Below, piece after piece: positions 43,792 through 52,258 of a stretch of 64,000 bases of DNA (position 1 is the stretch's first letter; each line of letters starts with the position of its first letter). This stretch comes from Noviluteimonas lactosilytica. GTDB taxonomy: Bacteria > Pseudomonadota > Gammaproteobacteria > Xanthomonadales > Xanthomonadaceae. Both the position numbers and the translations under genes were made by a program. The stretch is taken from positions 62,001-126,000 of the forward strand of contig NZ_JAJGAK010000002.1 of assembly GCF_020866925.1 (NCBI RefSeq), in the 5' to 3' direction. The notes beneath the pieces are model-generated. The model saw nothing but the letters and a program-made list of their open reading frames with translations. It was not told where the DNA came from and searched no databases.

Positions 43792-44307
43792 TCAGGACCT
43801 GCGGGAAGACTTTCGGGCCGTCTTGCGGCCGGTCGACTTGCGAGCGGTGGACTTCCGGGCGGTCGATTTGCGGGCCGTCGACTTGCGCGTTGCCTTCTTC
43901 GCCGGCGACCTGCGCGTCGTCTTCCTTGCCGCCGATTTCCGCCCGGTCTTCTTCGCGGCGGACTTCCTGCCAGTCGATTTCCTCGCCGTCGATTTCCTCG
44001 CCGTCGACTTCCTCGCCGTCGACTTCCGTGCGCTCTTCTTCGCCGGCGACTTCCTCGCCGTCGACTTCTTCGCAGCTTTCTTCGTCGACTTTTTTGCAGC
44101 CTTCTTCGTCGACTTCTTCGCGGCCTTCTTCGTCGACTTCTTCGTCGCCTTCCTGCCCTTCGCCCCGCCGTCCTGCTTGTTGACCGTCGCCCACGCGATG
44201 CGTTCGGCGGCGGCGGTCGAACGCCCCTCCTTCTTCTCCGACTCCTCGATGTGTTCTGCCTGGCGCTTCTGCTTCGACGAGTAAGACGATTTGTCGCCAC
44301 GCGGCAT
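43792..44307 (-). CDS. histone H1-like Lys/Arg-rich repeat protein
   Basis: 171-aa protein. The N-terminal about 50 residues are ordered (MPRGDKSSYSSKQKRQAEHI, AAAERIAWATVNKQDGG), a block found in small plasmid-stabilisation-type annotations. The remainder is repetitive and extremely basic: three KKSTKKAA-type units, then many five-residue RKSTA units, a composition like eukaryotic histone H1 tails and bacterial H1 homologues, suggesting DNA or RNA compaction. GGAGGAAGCGTC precedes the ATG at 44307. Repeat number is likely to vary between strains. Confidence 0.88.
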   Translation of the reverse strand: MPRGDKSSYSSKQKRQAEHIEESEKKEGRSTAAAERIAWATVNKQDGGAKGRKATKKSTKKAAKKSTKKAAKKSTKKAAKKSTARKSPAKKSARKSTARKSTARKSTARKSTGRKSAAKKTGRKSAARKTTRRSPAKKATRKSTARKSTARKSTARKSTGRKTARKSSRRS

Positions 44308-44389
44308 GACGCTTCCTCCGTTGATCATCCGCGCGCAGCTTTAATGGCCGCGACGTCATGCCTTCGTGATTGCAGCGATCGGAGCGCGA

Positions 44390-44815
44390 TCAGCCCGGCG
44401 GCTTCGCCTTCCACGCAAACTCATCGGCGCGCATGCGCAGCGCGTGGGCTTCGTCGAGCGCTTGTTGCGGGCGCATCTCGCGCCACGCGGCGGCGCGCTC
44501 GCCGTCGAGCAGGCGCATCACGCCCTTGACCATGCCCTGCGTCATCGAACGCGGGGCAAGCGGGATCACCGAGAACACGCGCTTCTTCCAGTCGAATCCC
44601 CAGCACGCCTGCTGCACGGTCTTGCCGCGCTCGATGCGCGCCGCGCCGTGCAGGCTTTCCTGGTTGCACGCAGGCAGCATTTCGTCGGTGAGGCGGATCG
44701 TGGTGCCGTCCTTGCGCTTCGCAGTCGCGATTTCATCCGCGCACGCGGGCGTGGCGAACGACGCCGCCAGCAGCGTCGCCATGCACATCCACGTTGTCGC
44801 GCCGGTCCGGAGCAT
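44390..44815 (-). CDS. small secreted protein of unknown function
   Basis: 141-aa protein MLRTGATTWMCMATLLAASF with a signal peptide ending near PACA, then RKDGTTIRLTDEMLPACNQE and WGFDWKKRVFSVIPLAPRSM. Two or three cysteines remain after cleavage. I do not recognise the family. The start codon is one base from a palindromic repeat, so its natural ribosome-binding region seems to have been replaced by repeat DNA. Confidence 0.7.
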   Translation of the reverse strand: MLRTGATTWMCMATLLAASFATPACADEIATAKRKDGTTIRLTDEMLPACNQESLHGAARIERGKTVQQACWGFDWKKRVFSVIPLAPRSMTQGMVKGVMRLLDGERAAAWREMRPQQALDEAHALRMRADEFAWKAKPPG

Positions 44816-44816
44816 C

Positions 44817-44859
44817 GGGGTCAGAGTACCTTTTCCGCCGGAAAAGGTGCTCTGACCCC
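44817..44859. repeat. REP-like palindrome, copy 3
   Basis: Arms GGGGTCAGAGTACCTTTTCC (44817-44836) and its reverse complement with one G-U-compatible change (44840-44859), loop GCC. It shares the GGGGTCAGAG core with the copies at 5207-5268 and 14146-14210. It lies between the small secreted protein start and the epoxide hydrolase stop (both minus strand). Confidence 0.88.
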
Positions 44860-44868
44860 TGTTCTTGC

Positions 44869-46152
44869 TTAGTGCAGCATGGCGCGGAACCCCGCGCGGA
44901 CTTCCTTCGTGAACAGCTCCGGTTGCTCCCAGGCCGCGAAGTGGCCGCCCTTCGGCAGGCGGTTCCAATGCACGAGCTTCGGGTAGGCCTTCTGCGACCA
45001 GCTCTTCGGGGCGGTGTACAGCTCGTCGGGGAAGGTGCTGACGGCCACGGGGATCTTCACGCCCTTGACCGCGAAGTACGACAGCTTGTTCTCCCAGTAC
45101 AGGCGTGCCGCGGAGAGGTGGGTGTTGGTGAGCCAGAACAGCGTGATGTTGTCGAGCACGTCGTCCGGCGTCAGGCCTTCGGGCTTGCCGTCGATCGAGC
45201 GCGCGATCATGTCGTAGCTCTTCGGGTCGTGATCCAGCATCCACGCCGCAAGGCCGATCGGTGAATCGGTCATGCCGGTGGTGGTCTGCGGGCGGTCGGC
45301 CATCGTCAGCGCGTAGCCGATGTGCTTGTACGTTTCGGCGAGTTCCTCGGCCGCCTGGCGTTCCTCGGGCGAAAGGCCTGCGGGAATCGGTTCGCGCTTG
45401 AACAACGCAACGTCGATTTCGGGTGGCACGACGCCGGCCATGTTGGTGTGGATGCCGACCAGGCCCGGCGGCTCTTTCAAAGCCATCAGGTCGACGACGA
45501 CGGAACCCCAATCGCCGCCGGTGGCGCCGTACTTCGTATAGCCGAGGCGTTCCATCAGCGCGATGTAGGCGTCGGCGATGCGTTCGGGACCCCAACCGGG
45601 CGTCGACGGCCGTTCGGAGAACCCGTAACCGGGCATCGACGGGATCACGAGGTGGAACGCATCTTCGGCCTTGCCGCCATGCGCGGTGGGATCGGTGAGC
45701 GGCCCGATGATCTTCATCTGCTCGATCACCGAGCCGGGCCAGCCGTGGCACACGATGAGCGGCAGCGCGTTCTCGTGGCTGGAGCGGATGTGCATGAAGT
45801 GGAAGTCGAGGCCGTCGATCTTCGTCAGGTAGTTCGGGTAGGCGTTGATCATCATCTCGATCTTTCGCCAGTCGTACTTCGTCGCCCACTGGTTGGCGAG
45901 CTTCTTGATCGTCGCCAGTTGCACGCCCTGCGTGGAATCGTTGACGGTTTCGCCATCGGGCCAGCGCGTCGCTTCGATGCGCCGCTTGAGATCGGCGAGC
46001 TCTTCGTCCTTCGCGTGGTATTCGAAGGGACGCAGCGCGGTGGAGTCGCTGGTCTTCTCCGACAACAGATTCACGGCCCCGGAGTCGCCGAGCATGTCCG
46101 CCGGCATCTTCGAAGGCGTGGATCGCGGGACTTGTGGTGTGGGTTTGGCCAT
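44869..46152 (-). CDS. epoxide hydrolase (EHN family, alpha/beta hydrolase)
   Basis: 427-aa protein with an N-terminal EHN domain (LRPFEYHAKDEELADLKRRI, ATRWPD, YDWRKIEMMINAYPNYLTKI) and an alpha/beta-hydrolase core: HGWPGSVIEQMKIIGPL (oxyanion HGWPG), PSMPGYGFSERP and the nucleophile Asp in GATGGDWGSVVVDLMA near residue 213. It converts epoxides to diols; the natural substrate is unknown. The start MAKPTPQVP has GGAGGCC upstream. The last codon pair is directly followed by the repeat region, so the original C-terminus may have been altered. Confidence 0.9.
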   Translation of the reverse strand: MAKPTPQVPRSTPSKMPADMLGDSGAVNLLSEKTSDSTALRPFEYHAKDEELADLKRRIEATRWPDGETVNDSTQGVQLATIKKLANQWATKYDWRKIEMMINAYPNYLTKIDGLDFHFMHIRSSHENALPLIVCHGWPGSVIEQMKIIGPLTDPTAHGGKAEDAFHLVIPSMPGYGFSERPSTPGWGPERIADAYIALMERLGYTKYGATGGDWGSVVVDLMALKEPPGLVGIHTNMAGVVPPEIDVALFKREPIPAGLSPEERQAAEELAETYKHIGYALTMADRPQTTTGMTDSPIGLAAWMLDHDPKSYDMIARSIDGKPEGLTPDDVLDNITLFWLTNTHLSAARLYWENKLSYFAVKGVKIPVAVSTFPDELYTAPKSWSQKAYPKLVHWNRLPKGGHFAAWEQPELFTKEVRAGFRAMLH

Positions 46153-46372
46153 GGTGGCCTCCTCGAAAACGCGCAGCCGCACGCCGCACGTGGAGCGCGG
46201 CTCCGCATGTGTTGACCCCTGCTTGTGGTGTTCACCGACAGTTGGCGAACGCGTTCGCCGGGATGTGGGGTTGCGTGACCGCCGCTCACCGAAGGTGTCT
46301 GTCGTTCACTCTTCTTACGCCGCACGATTGCCTTGCGCAATCGGCGAATGCCCGCTTGCCGCACAACATCAC

Positions 46373-46402
46373 GCGGCCGGTTCGACGCATCGAACCGGCC
46401 GC
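46373..46402 (-). terminator. long GC hairpin downstream of ohr
   Basis: GCGGCCGGTTCGA and its exact complement TCGAACCGGCCGC surround a four-base loop, 12 bp after the ohr stop. There is no T-run, so it may act as a stabiliser or Rho-associated end instead. Confidence 0.65.
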
Positions 46403-46414
46403 GTTATTGCTGCG

Positions 46415-46861
46415 TTACGAGGTGTGCACGTTCAACACGACGTCGATGTTGTTGCGCGTCGCCTTCGAGTACGGGCAGATGAGATCGGCCTCGTGCGCGA
46501 TCGCTTCCGCCGTCGCCTGGTCCAGGCCCGGCAGCGCGACGTCGAAGCGCGCACGCAGGAAGTAGTCGGCGCCGGCCTGCAACAGGTCGACCTGGATGTC
46601 GACGGCCATGTCGGCGGGCAGCTTCACCTTCTTCTGCATCGCGACCAGGCCGATCGCGGTGATGTAGCAAGCCGACCACGCGCCGGCGAACAGCTGCTCG
46701 GCGGTCGGGTGCGGCGCGGCGTCTTCGAACACGATCGCCTCGGCGCCCGGCGCCGCCACGTGCAGGTCGACGCCATGGTTGTTGGGGTTGGCGCCTTCGC
46801 GGCGGGTCGGCGTGGTGTGGGTCTTGCCGGAGAAGAGGACGTTTTCGCGCATGATGGTCAT
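46415..46861 (-). CDS. ohr: organic hydroperoxide resistance protein Ohr
   Basis: 148-aa thiol peroxidase that reduces organic and fatty-acid hydroperoxides using lipoyl partners. Signature regions are ENVLFSGKTHTTPTRREG, LFAGAWSACYITAIGLVAM (peroxidatic Cys) and EADLICPYSKATRNNIDVVL (resolving Cys). Conserved length. It is divergent from ohrR, with a palindrome 58-69 bp upstream of the start that recurs before ohrR. Confidence 0.95.
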   Translation of the reverse strand: MTIMRENVLFSGKTHTTPTRREGANPNNHGVDLHVAAPGAEAIVFEDAAPHPTAEQLFAGAWSACYITAIGLVAMQKKVKLPADMAVDIQVDLLQAGADYFLRARFDVALPGLDQATAEAIAHEADLICPYSKATRNNIDVVLNVHTS

Positions 46862-46918
46862 GGGGATACCTTTGGGTCTGCTGGGGGCAATCCGCCCGCC
46901 TCGTGGCGTCGCGGATAT

Positions 46919-46930
46919 ATCGCATGCGAT
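46919..46930. promoter_or_regulatory. candidate OhrR operator 1 (ATCGCATGCGAT)
   Basis: Perfect 12-bp palindrome upstream of ohr. An identical palindrome is at 47059-47070 before ohrR. It differs from the AT-rich OhrR boxes I know, so the assignment rests on position and duplication. Confidence 0.55.
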
Positions 46931-47058
46931 GGGTTCGTATGCGAGGCGCGCATCGTGCCCATGTGTCCCAAGGGCGTCAAGTGAGGTCGCGCATGCCTCA
47001 CGAACATCACGCGTCGACGGATTGACCCCTATGTATCAGCGACATCGTTCGCGCTTGC

Positions 47059-47070
47059 ATCGCATGCGAT
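47059..47070. promoter_or_regulatory. candidate OhrR operator 2 (ATCGCATGCGAT)
   Basis: Second copy of the perfect palindrome, here extending almost symmetrically as TGCATCGCATGCGATGTA, 40-51 bp before the ohrR start. Confidence 0.55.
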
Positions 47071-47109
47071 GTATTATCCGGCGACGCGACACACCCCCGG
47101 AGCCGCCCC

Positions 47110-47556
47110 ATGGCAACCCCCACCGCCCCGAAGCTGTCCGAGTTCCTCTGCTTCGCGGTCTACTCGGCCAACCTCGCCTTCTCCAAGGTCTACCGTCCGA
47201 TGCTCGATGAGCTCGGCCTGACCTATACGCAGTACGTCACGCTCGTCGCCCTCTCGGAAGAAGGCGACCAGACCGTCGGCGGCATCGGCGCGAAGCTCTT
47301 CCTCGAGTCGAACACGCTCACGCCCATCCTCAAGAAGCTCGAAGCGATGGGACTCGTGGAACGCGCGCGCGACCCGAACAACGAACGCCAGGTGCGCGTG
47401 ACGCTGACGAAGAGCGGCAAGCGCCTGCGCGAGAAGGCACTGGGCTTCGACCTGAAGCACTCCACCGGCCTGACCGCGAAGGAGTTCGCGCGGTTGCAGA
47501 AGGAGATCGTGTTGCTGCGCGATACGCTGATCGAATCGACGCAGGAATCCGCGTAG
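47110..47556 (+). CDS. ohrR: MarR family organic-peroxide sensor OhrR
   Basis: 148-aa winged-helix repressor of ohr. The sensing Cys is at residue 14 (SEFLCFAVYSANLAFSKVYR); the tyrosine pair that supports it is in LTYTQYVTLVAL. The DNA-binding wing reads NTLTPILKKLEAMGLVERAR, DPNNERQVRVTLT. This is the only cysteine in the protein, so it is of the one-Cys type (as in Bacillus), unlike the two-Cys OhrR described in Xanthomonas campestris. Confidence 0.94.
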   Translation: MATPTAPKLSEFLCFAVYSANLAFSKVYRPMLDELGLTYTQYVTLVALSEEGDQTVGGIGAKLFLESNTLTPILKKLEAMGLVERARDPNNERQVRVTLTKSGKRLREKALGFDLKHSTGLTAKEFARLQKEIVLLRDTLIESTQESA

Positions 47557-47573
47557 CTGCGTCTGGCGCCTGG

Positions 47574-49862
47574 TTACAGTGCCGGTTCGATCGCCGCGTC
47601 GCGCTCGCCGCGCAACGCCTGCACGCGCGTTTGCGCGGTCGACACCATCGCGCTTTCGCCGAGCGCGCGGTACAGCGTCAGCGTCGTCCACGCGACGCGA
47701 TAGTCGGCGCCAGCGAATCCATCGAGGTCGCCGAGGATCGCGGCCGCTTCGTCGCGCTGGCCGCCGGCGAGCAACAGCTTCGCGTGCAGCAGGCCCGCGA
47801 GCACGCGGCCATCGGGCGAACCGGTGCGCTCCATGCGCACCGCGGCTTCGCGGGCGATGCGGATCGCGCGTGCGGCGTCGCCTTCGCCGGACGCCAGCAA
47901 CGCGCGCGCCACGTCCCACGATACGTCGCCCTGCCCTTCGGCCGGTGCTCGTGCGACCCAGCCACGCGCGGTGTCGAGATCGCGATTGCGCAGCGCCGCC
48001 TGCACGGCGGCCAACGCCAGCGAGCCTGGCACCTCGGCGCCGGACGGCGGCGTCCGCTTCGCAAGCGCGCCGGCTTCCGCGTTCGCACCGCGTGCGAGCG
48101 CGAGGCGCAGGCGGAGTTCCTGCACGATTGCGTCGAGGCCTTCGCCATTGCGCGCGACGTCGTCGATGGCAGTGCCCGCATCACGCAGGCGGCCGGTGGC
48201 CAACGCCGTGCGCGCGCGCATGTTCGCGATCGCGGACGCGAGGTAAGGGTCCTCGATCGACTTCGCCAGCGTCGCGGCTTCCGCCATGGAGGCAGCGGCG
48301 TGCGCGGGCTGCACCTGCACCATCTGCGCTTCGGCCTTCGCGAGCCACGCGGCGGCGAGGTAATCGCGCACGTCGAACTTGCGGAACGTGGCGATCGCGC
48401 CGTCGAATTCCTGCAAGGCCTGCGGCAGGTGCCCGCGTTGCGTTTCGATGCGGCCGAGGTTGACGCCGACCGTTGCCGCTTCGACGAGGTTGCCCGAACG
48501 CTGCATCGCGATGCGCGCCATGCCCATGTCGTGCACCGCGTCGTCCATCTTGTCCTGTTGCACGCGCGCGACGCCGCGCCCGTTGTACGCGTTGCCGATC
48601 AGCACCGGATCGTCCGCGCCGCCCTGCTCCAGCAACGCGAGCGCCTGCGCGTACAAGGATTCCGCCTTCGCGAACTCCCCGCGACGAATCTCGACCGCGC
48701 CGCTTCCCATCAACGCTTCGGCGCGCACCACGCGATCCACCGACTCGCCCGCCTGCAGGATCGACGCGAAGATGCGGGATGCTTCGTCGACGCGCCCTGC
48801 GCGGAATTCCAGCTGACCCTCGCGCAGGCGCAGGCGCGGCTCGTTGCGCTGCGACGCGGGCGTCGAATCGATCAGGCGGCGCGCACTCGCGAGCTGGCCC
48901 ACGAACAACTCCGCGTCGATCCGTTGCACGCGTTCGGTCAGCGCGCTCGGCGTGCCCTCGTCGCCGCTGGTGCGGCCGATGCGACGCAGCCAGGCGTCGG
49001 TCGCCGCGGCAGCGGCGGCGAGCGGCGTGCTGCCGGCGGCTTCGACGACGCGCGCGGCGCCATCGTGGACATTCAGGCGCACGCGCCATCCGCGCGCGTC
49101 GTGCCGCGCCTCGGGCGACACGACCCAACGTGCGCCGCTGTTCGCACGCAGCGCCTTCCATGCAGTGCTGTCGTCGGTGGTGCCGGGCTTGGCCAGCGCG
49201 CTCAGGTGCAGCGTCTGTTCGCTGGGAACGACCTTCAACCCGCTGCGACGCAGGCGACTCGCGACGTAATCCATCGCACCCAGCCGCACCCACGCATCTT
49301 CCGCATCGTTGGGCGCGACGGCGACCGGGAGCACGAGCACGAGGTCGCTCGCCTGCGCGGCGTCCTGCGTCGCCTCGTTGCGGAAGTACGACCATGCGCC
49401 CCACGCGCCCGCGACGACGAGCAACGCGATGAGCGGGACCGCAAAGCGACGCCATGTACGCGATGCGCGGATGTCCATGGACGTCGACGTCGACGTCGGC
49501 GTCGGCATCGGCGGAGCGACTGGCTCGGGCGCAACGACGGCGACCACTTCCTTCACCGGCGCGATCCACTGATATCCGAACCTCGGCACCGTGCGCACGA
49601 ACGCCTGCCGTTCGCCCGTATCGTCGAGCGCCTTGCGCGCGCGCAACATCGTCTGCGCGACGACCGTGTCGCTGACCTCCACGCGCCCCCACACCGCCGC
49701 GATCAATTCGTCGCGGCCGACGGCGCGCTCACGATGCGCGATCAGATACGCGATGCATTCGAACGACTTCGGCGGCAACGCGACGCGGTCGCCACCGCGC
49801 GTCAATGCGCGCGACGCGGCATCCAGTTCGAACTCGCCGAATTGATAGCGTGGCTGGCGCAT
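47574..49862 (-). CDS. membrane-anchored wHTH-TPR transcriptional regulator
   Basis: 762-aa protein with CadC-like layout. An OmpR/PhoB-type winged helix occupies residues about 5-105 (FGEFELDAASRALTRGG, LPPKSFECIAYLIAHRE, VWGRVEVSDTVVAQTMLRAR, RTVPRFGYQWIAPV). A Pro/Thr linker leads to one membrane helix (about 141-163, RFAVPLIALLVVAGAWGAW), and the C-terminal about 590 residues lie in the periplasm, with many TPR-like helical repeats (AEALMGSGAVEIRRGEFAKA, AYNGRGVARVQQDKMDDAVH). The cue and target genes are unknown; no receiver domain is present. Confidence 0.9.
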   Translation of the reverse strand: MRQPRYQFGEFELDAASRALTRGGDRVALPPKSFECIAYLIAHRERAVGRDELIAAVWGRVEVSDTVVAQTMLRARKALDDTGERQAFVRTVPRFGYQWIAPVKEVVAVVAPEPVAPPMPTPTSTSTSMDIRASRTWRRFAVPLIALLVVAGAWGAWSYFRNEATQDAAQASDLVLVLPVAVAPNDAEDAWVRLGAMDYVASRLRRSGLKVVPSEQTLHLSALAKPGTTDDSTAWKALRANSGARWVVSPEARHDARGWRVRLNVHDGAARVVEAAGSTPLAAAAAATDAWLRRIGRTSGDEGTPSALTERVQRIDAELFVGQLASARRLIDSTPASQRNEPRLRLREGQLEFRAGRVDEASRIFASILQAGESVDRVVRAEALMGSGAVEIRRGEFAKAESLYAQALALLEQGGADDPVLIGNAYNGRGVARVQQDKMDDAVHDMGMARIAMQRSGNLVEAATVGVNLGRIETQRGHLPQALQEFDGAIATFRKFDVRDYLAAAWLAKAEAQMVQVQPAHAAASMAEAATLAKSIEDPYLASAIANMRARTALATGRLRDAGTAIDDVARNGEGLDAIVQELRLRLALARGANAEAGALAKRTPPSGAEVPGSLALAAVQAALRNRDLDTARGWVARAPAEGQGDVSWDVARALLASGEGDAARAIRIAREAAVRMERTGSPDGRVLAGLLHAKLLLAGGQRDEAAAILGDLDGFAGADYRVAWTTLTLYRALGESAMVSTAQTRVQALRGERDAAIEPAL

Positions 49863-49912
49863 GAGCCCACCATGCTAAACCAACCGGCAGGCGCGCCGTA
49901 GCGGGGATCGGG

Positions 49913-50344
49913 TCACTCGACGCGAACGTCGAACGTGGTGGCGCGGGCGTCCGTCGCGTCCGTCAGGCCATGGCGGCTGAAGCTGAATTGCAGCAAGCCG
50001 CGGCCGGTGTCGTGCGCGCGGAATGTCCAGGTATCGGCGGCGCCCGACGGACTCATTGCGCGATTGCCGGGATCGGATTCGACGCAGAGAAACGCGGGCA
50101 CGCGTTCGTCGAGCGACCACGCATGCCCCGTCGCGGGGCTGGCCGGCAGGACGACGCGCAGCACATCGCCGACGTTGATGCGGATGGGTGCGTGCGCATT
50201 GCGCGCATCGATGTCGACGATGCGCCGCGGACCGAGCGGACTTCCCATCGCCTGGTGGCACGCCGTGGCTTGCGGTCGAACATCGGGTTGCGTGGCGCCG
50301 TGGTCGGGCGCGCCGCTCGACGCATTGCACGCGGCCAGGAGCAC
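49913..50344 (-). CDS. chagasin-like (I42) putative protease-inhibitor lipoprotein
   Basis: At least 143 aa. NVGDVLRVVLPASPATGHAW matches the chagasin loop NPTTGxxW; WTFRAHDTGRGLLQFSFSRH follows, where the RPW loop of chagasins would be, but RPW itself is not seen. MLLAACNASSG from the GTG at 50344 is too short for a signal peptide. In-frame upstream sequence starting at an ATT (50386) reads MPVSFHRLAASCLPVLLAAC, a convincing lipoprotein signal preceded by GGAG, so a rare ATT start is possible. It lies just downstream of a subtilisin-like protease gene. Confidence 0.7.
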   Translation of the reverse strand: MLLAACNASSGAPDHGATQPDVRPQATACHQAMGSPLGPRRIVDIDARNAHAPIRINVGDVLRVVLPASPATGHAWSLDERVPAFLCVESDPGNRAMSPSGAADTWTFRAHDTGRGLLQFSFSRHGLTDATDARATTFDVRVE

Positions 50345-50404
50345 CGGCAGGCACGACGCGGCGAGGCGATGGAACGAAACAGGAATGACACGTCTCCGGA
50401 AAAC

Positions 50405-50432
50405 AGGCCGGGCGCGAACGCCCGGCCTGCGT
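50405..50432 (-). terminator. terminator hairpin after S8 protease
   Basis: AGGCCGGGCG and CGCCCGGCCT form a 10-bp stem; on the minus strand the stem is followed by TGTTTTCC. It lies 15 bp after the protease stop and before the chagasin-like gene. Confidence 0.8.
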
Positions 50433-50446
50433 GTTGCAGCGATGGA

Positions 50447-52231
50447 TCAGCGAACGGTGGCGCGCACCGAAACGCCGGCGAGGTCGGCGGCCGCGGTGAT
50501 CTTCAGGTAGTAACGCCCCGCGGCCGGCGTGTTGAGCACGATCGTCTGGTTCGTGCCCGGGCGTGCGGAGGCGCCGATGTTCGACGCGGGCATCGGCTCG
50601 GATTCGTACTGCGCATAGAGGCGCGCGGTGCCGCGACCGTTGTACGTCAGGAACTCCAGGCGCGTGGCGTTGGCCGGCACGTCGATCTGGTAGATCACGC
50701 TCTGGCCCGCAGCGAGCGGCGGCACCGATTGCGCGACGCCGCTGGTCATCGGACGACCGGTCACCGGCTGGCCGAACGTCTGCGCACGCTGCACGGCGGC
50801 GGTCGCATCGACGATGCCCGCGCCGATCGCGCGATCGGGCTTCACCGGGAACGGACGCGCCGACGACACCAGCAGGCCTTCGACCTGCGCGGGCGTCAGC
50901 GGCTTCGGCGCCATGCTCTGCATCAGCGCGACGATGCCCGCGACGTGCGGCGTCGCCATCGACGTGCCGGTGTAACCGGCGTAGATGAAGGCGTTCGGTA
51001 CGGTCGTGCCGTTGTTGAGCGTGGACCAGATGTGACCGTTCGGCGAACCTTCGACGCCCGCGCCGCCGGGCGCCGCGAGATCGACCTTCGTGCCGTAGTT
51101 CGAATACGACGCACGCTGGCCGCTGTAGCCCGACGCACCGACGGTCACGACGTTCGCGCAGCTCGCCGGCGAATGCATCGACGCATCCGTGTTGTCGTTG
51201 CCCGCGGCGACGACGACGGTGGCGCCCAGAGAGATCGCGATGTTGACCGCGTCCTGCGTGACCTGCGGGCAGGTTTCATTGCCGCCGAGGCTGAGGTTGA
51301 TCACTTCGGCCGGATTCGGATTCACCGGCACGCCGGGCACCGTGCCGCCGGCGGCCCAGATGATGCCGTCGGCGACGTCGGAGGTGTAACCGCCGCAATG
51401 GCCGAGCACGCGCACCGGCACGATGCGCGCATCCGGTGCGACGCCCGCGCCGCCGACACCGTTGTTGGTGACTTCGGCGATCGTGCCCGACACGTGCGTG
51501 CCGTGCCAGGAGCTGTTGCGCGCGCCGGAACCGGCGCCGCACTGGCCGGCGGTCGTCCAGTCGCCGAGATCCCAGCCGCCCGCTTCCTGGAGGTCGGTCG
51601 CGCGACCCGACACGTCCTTGTCCGTGATCATGTCGTAACCGGGGAGCAGGTTCGCTTCGAGATCGGGGTGGTGCGTCGCGCCGGTGTCGACGACCGCGAC
51701 GACGACGCCCGCGCCCTTCGCGCCGAGGTCCCACGCGGACGTCACGCGCGCGCCGCCAGTGCCGGTGCCGTAATGCCACATCTGGTGCGTGGCGAGCACC
51801 GGGTCGTTCGGCAGCGCATCGGCATGCACGCGGCCATCGACCGCGACGTATTCGACGTTGGCGCCGGCGGCGAGCGAACGCATCAGCGCTTCGGCCTCGA
51901 GCTTCGTCAGTCGCTGCGACGCACGCACGATGTGCATGTTGCCGCCCGCGGTCGCGCGCATCGTGCTCACGCGCAGGCCGGCTTTCTTGCCGGACGCATC
52001 GGCCTTCATCGCGATCTGCGGTTGTGCACGTGCGGTGGCCGCGTCGAGCGACTTCTGGCGCGCGGCGGGCTGCAGGCGTTCCGGGCTGCCTGCGCGGTAC
52101 TTGACGATGAAACGCGGCGCCTTGGACGTGGTGGCGTCGTTGATGGCGGAGAAGTCGATCTTGGCGCCCGCGAACGCCGGGGCGCATGCGCCGGCGAGCA
52201 CGAGGCACAACAGGGAATTGCGAAGGATCAT
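50447..52231 (-). CDS. secreted S8 family subtilisin-like serine protease
   Basis: 594-aa preproprotease. A signal peptide (MILRNSLLCLVLAGACAPAF) precedes an I9-like propeptide (residues about 35-140; PRFIVKYRAGSPERL, NVEYVAVDGRV) and a catalytic domain with Asp in VVAVVDTGATHHPDL (about 178), His in SSWHGTHVSGTIAEV (about 244) and Ser in GYTGTSMATPHVAGIVALM (about 423). A C-terminal PPC domain (about 485-594; GQSVIYQIDVPANATRLEFL, GRYYLKITAAADL) is typical of Xanthomonas and Lysobacter extracellular proteases. Confidence 0.95.
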   Translation of the reverse strand: MILRNSLLCLVLAGACAPAFAGAKIDFSAINDATTSKAPRFIVKYRAGSPERLQPAARQKSLDAATARAQPQIAMKADASGKKAGLRVSTMRATAGGNMHIVRASQRLTKLEAEALMRSLAAGANVEYVAVDGRVHADALPNDPVLATHQMWHYGTGTGGARVTSAWDLGAKGAGVVVAVVDTGATHHPDLEANLLPGYDMITDKDVSGRATDLQEAGGWDLGDWTTAGQCGAGSGARNSSWHGTHVSGTIAEVTNNGVGGAGVAPDARIVPVRVLGHCGGYTSDVADGIIWAAGGTVPGVPVNPNPAEVINLSLGGNETCPQVTQDAVNIAISLGATVVVAAGNDNTDASMHSPASCANVVTVGASGYSGQRASYSNYGTKVDLAAPGGAGVEGSPNGHIWSTLNNGTTVPNAFIYAGYTGTSMATPHVAGIVALMQSMAPKPLTPAQVEGLLVSSARPFPVKPDRAIGAGIVDATAAVQRAQTFGQPVTGRPMTSGVAQSVPPLAAGQSVIYQIDVPANATRLEFLTYNGRGTARLYAQYESEPMPASNIGASARPGTNQTIVLNTPAAGRYYLKITAAADLAGVSVRATVR

Positions 52232-52258
52232 CTGTGTGGTTCCTGGAAAAGTGTTCGG

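Noticed and set aside
43860-44130. Short tandem DNA repeats that could be read as a non-coding microsatellite
   Set aside because: They are in frame and encode the basic tail of the histone H1-like protein.
46208-47035. Solo TTGACCCCT-type words at about 46208 and 47022 as decayed copies of the palindromic repeat
   Set aside because: The match is only eight to nine bases with no partner arm, which chance can explain in this composition.
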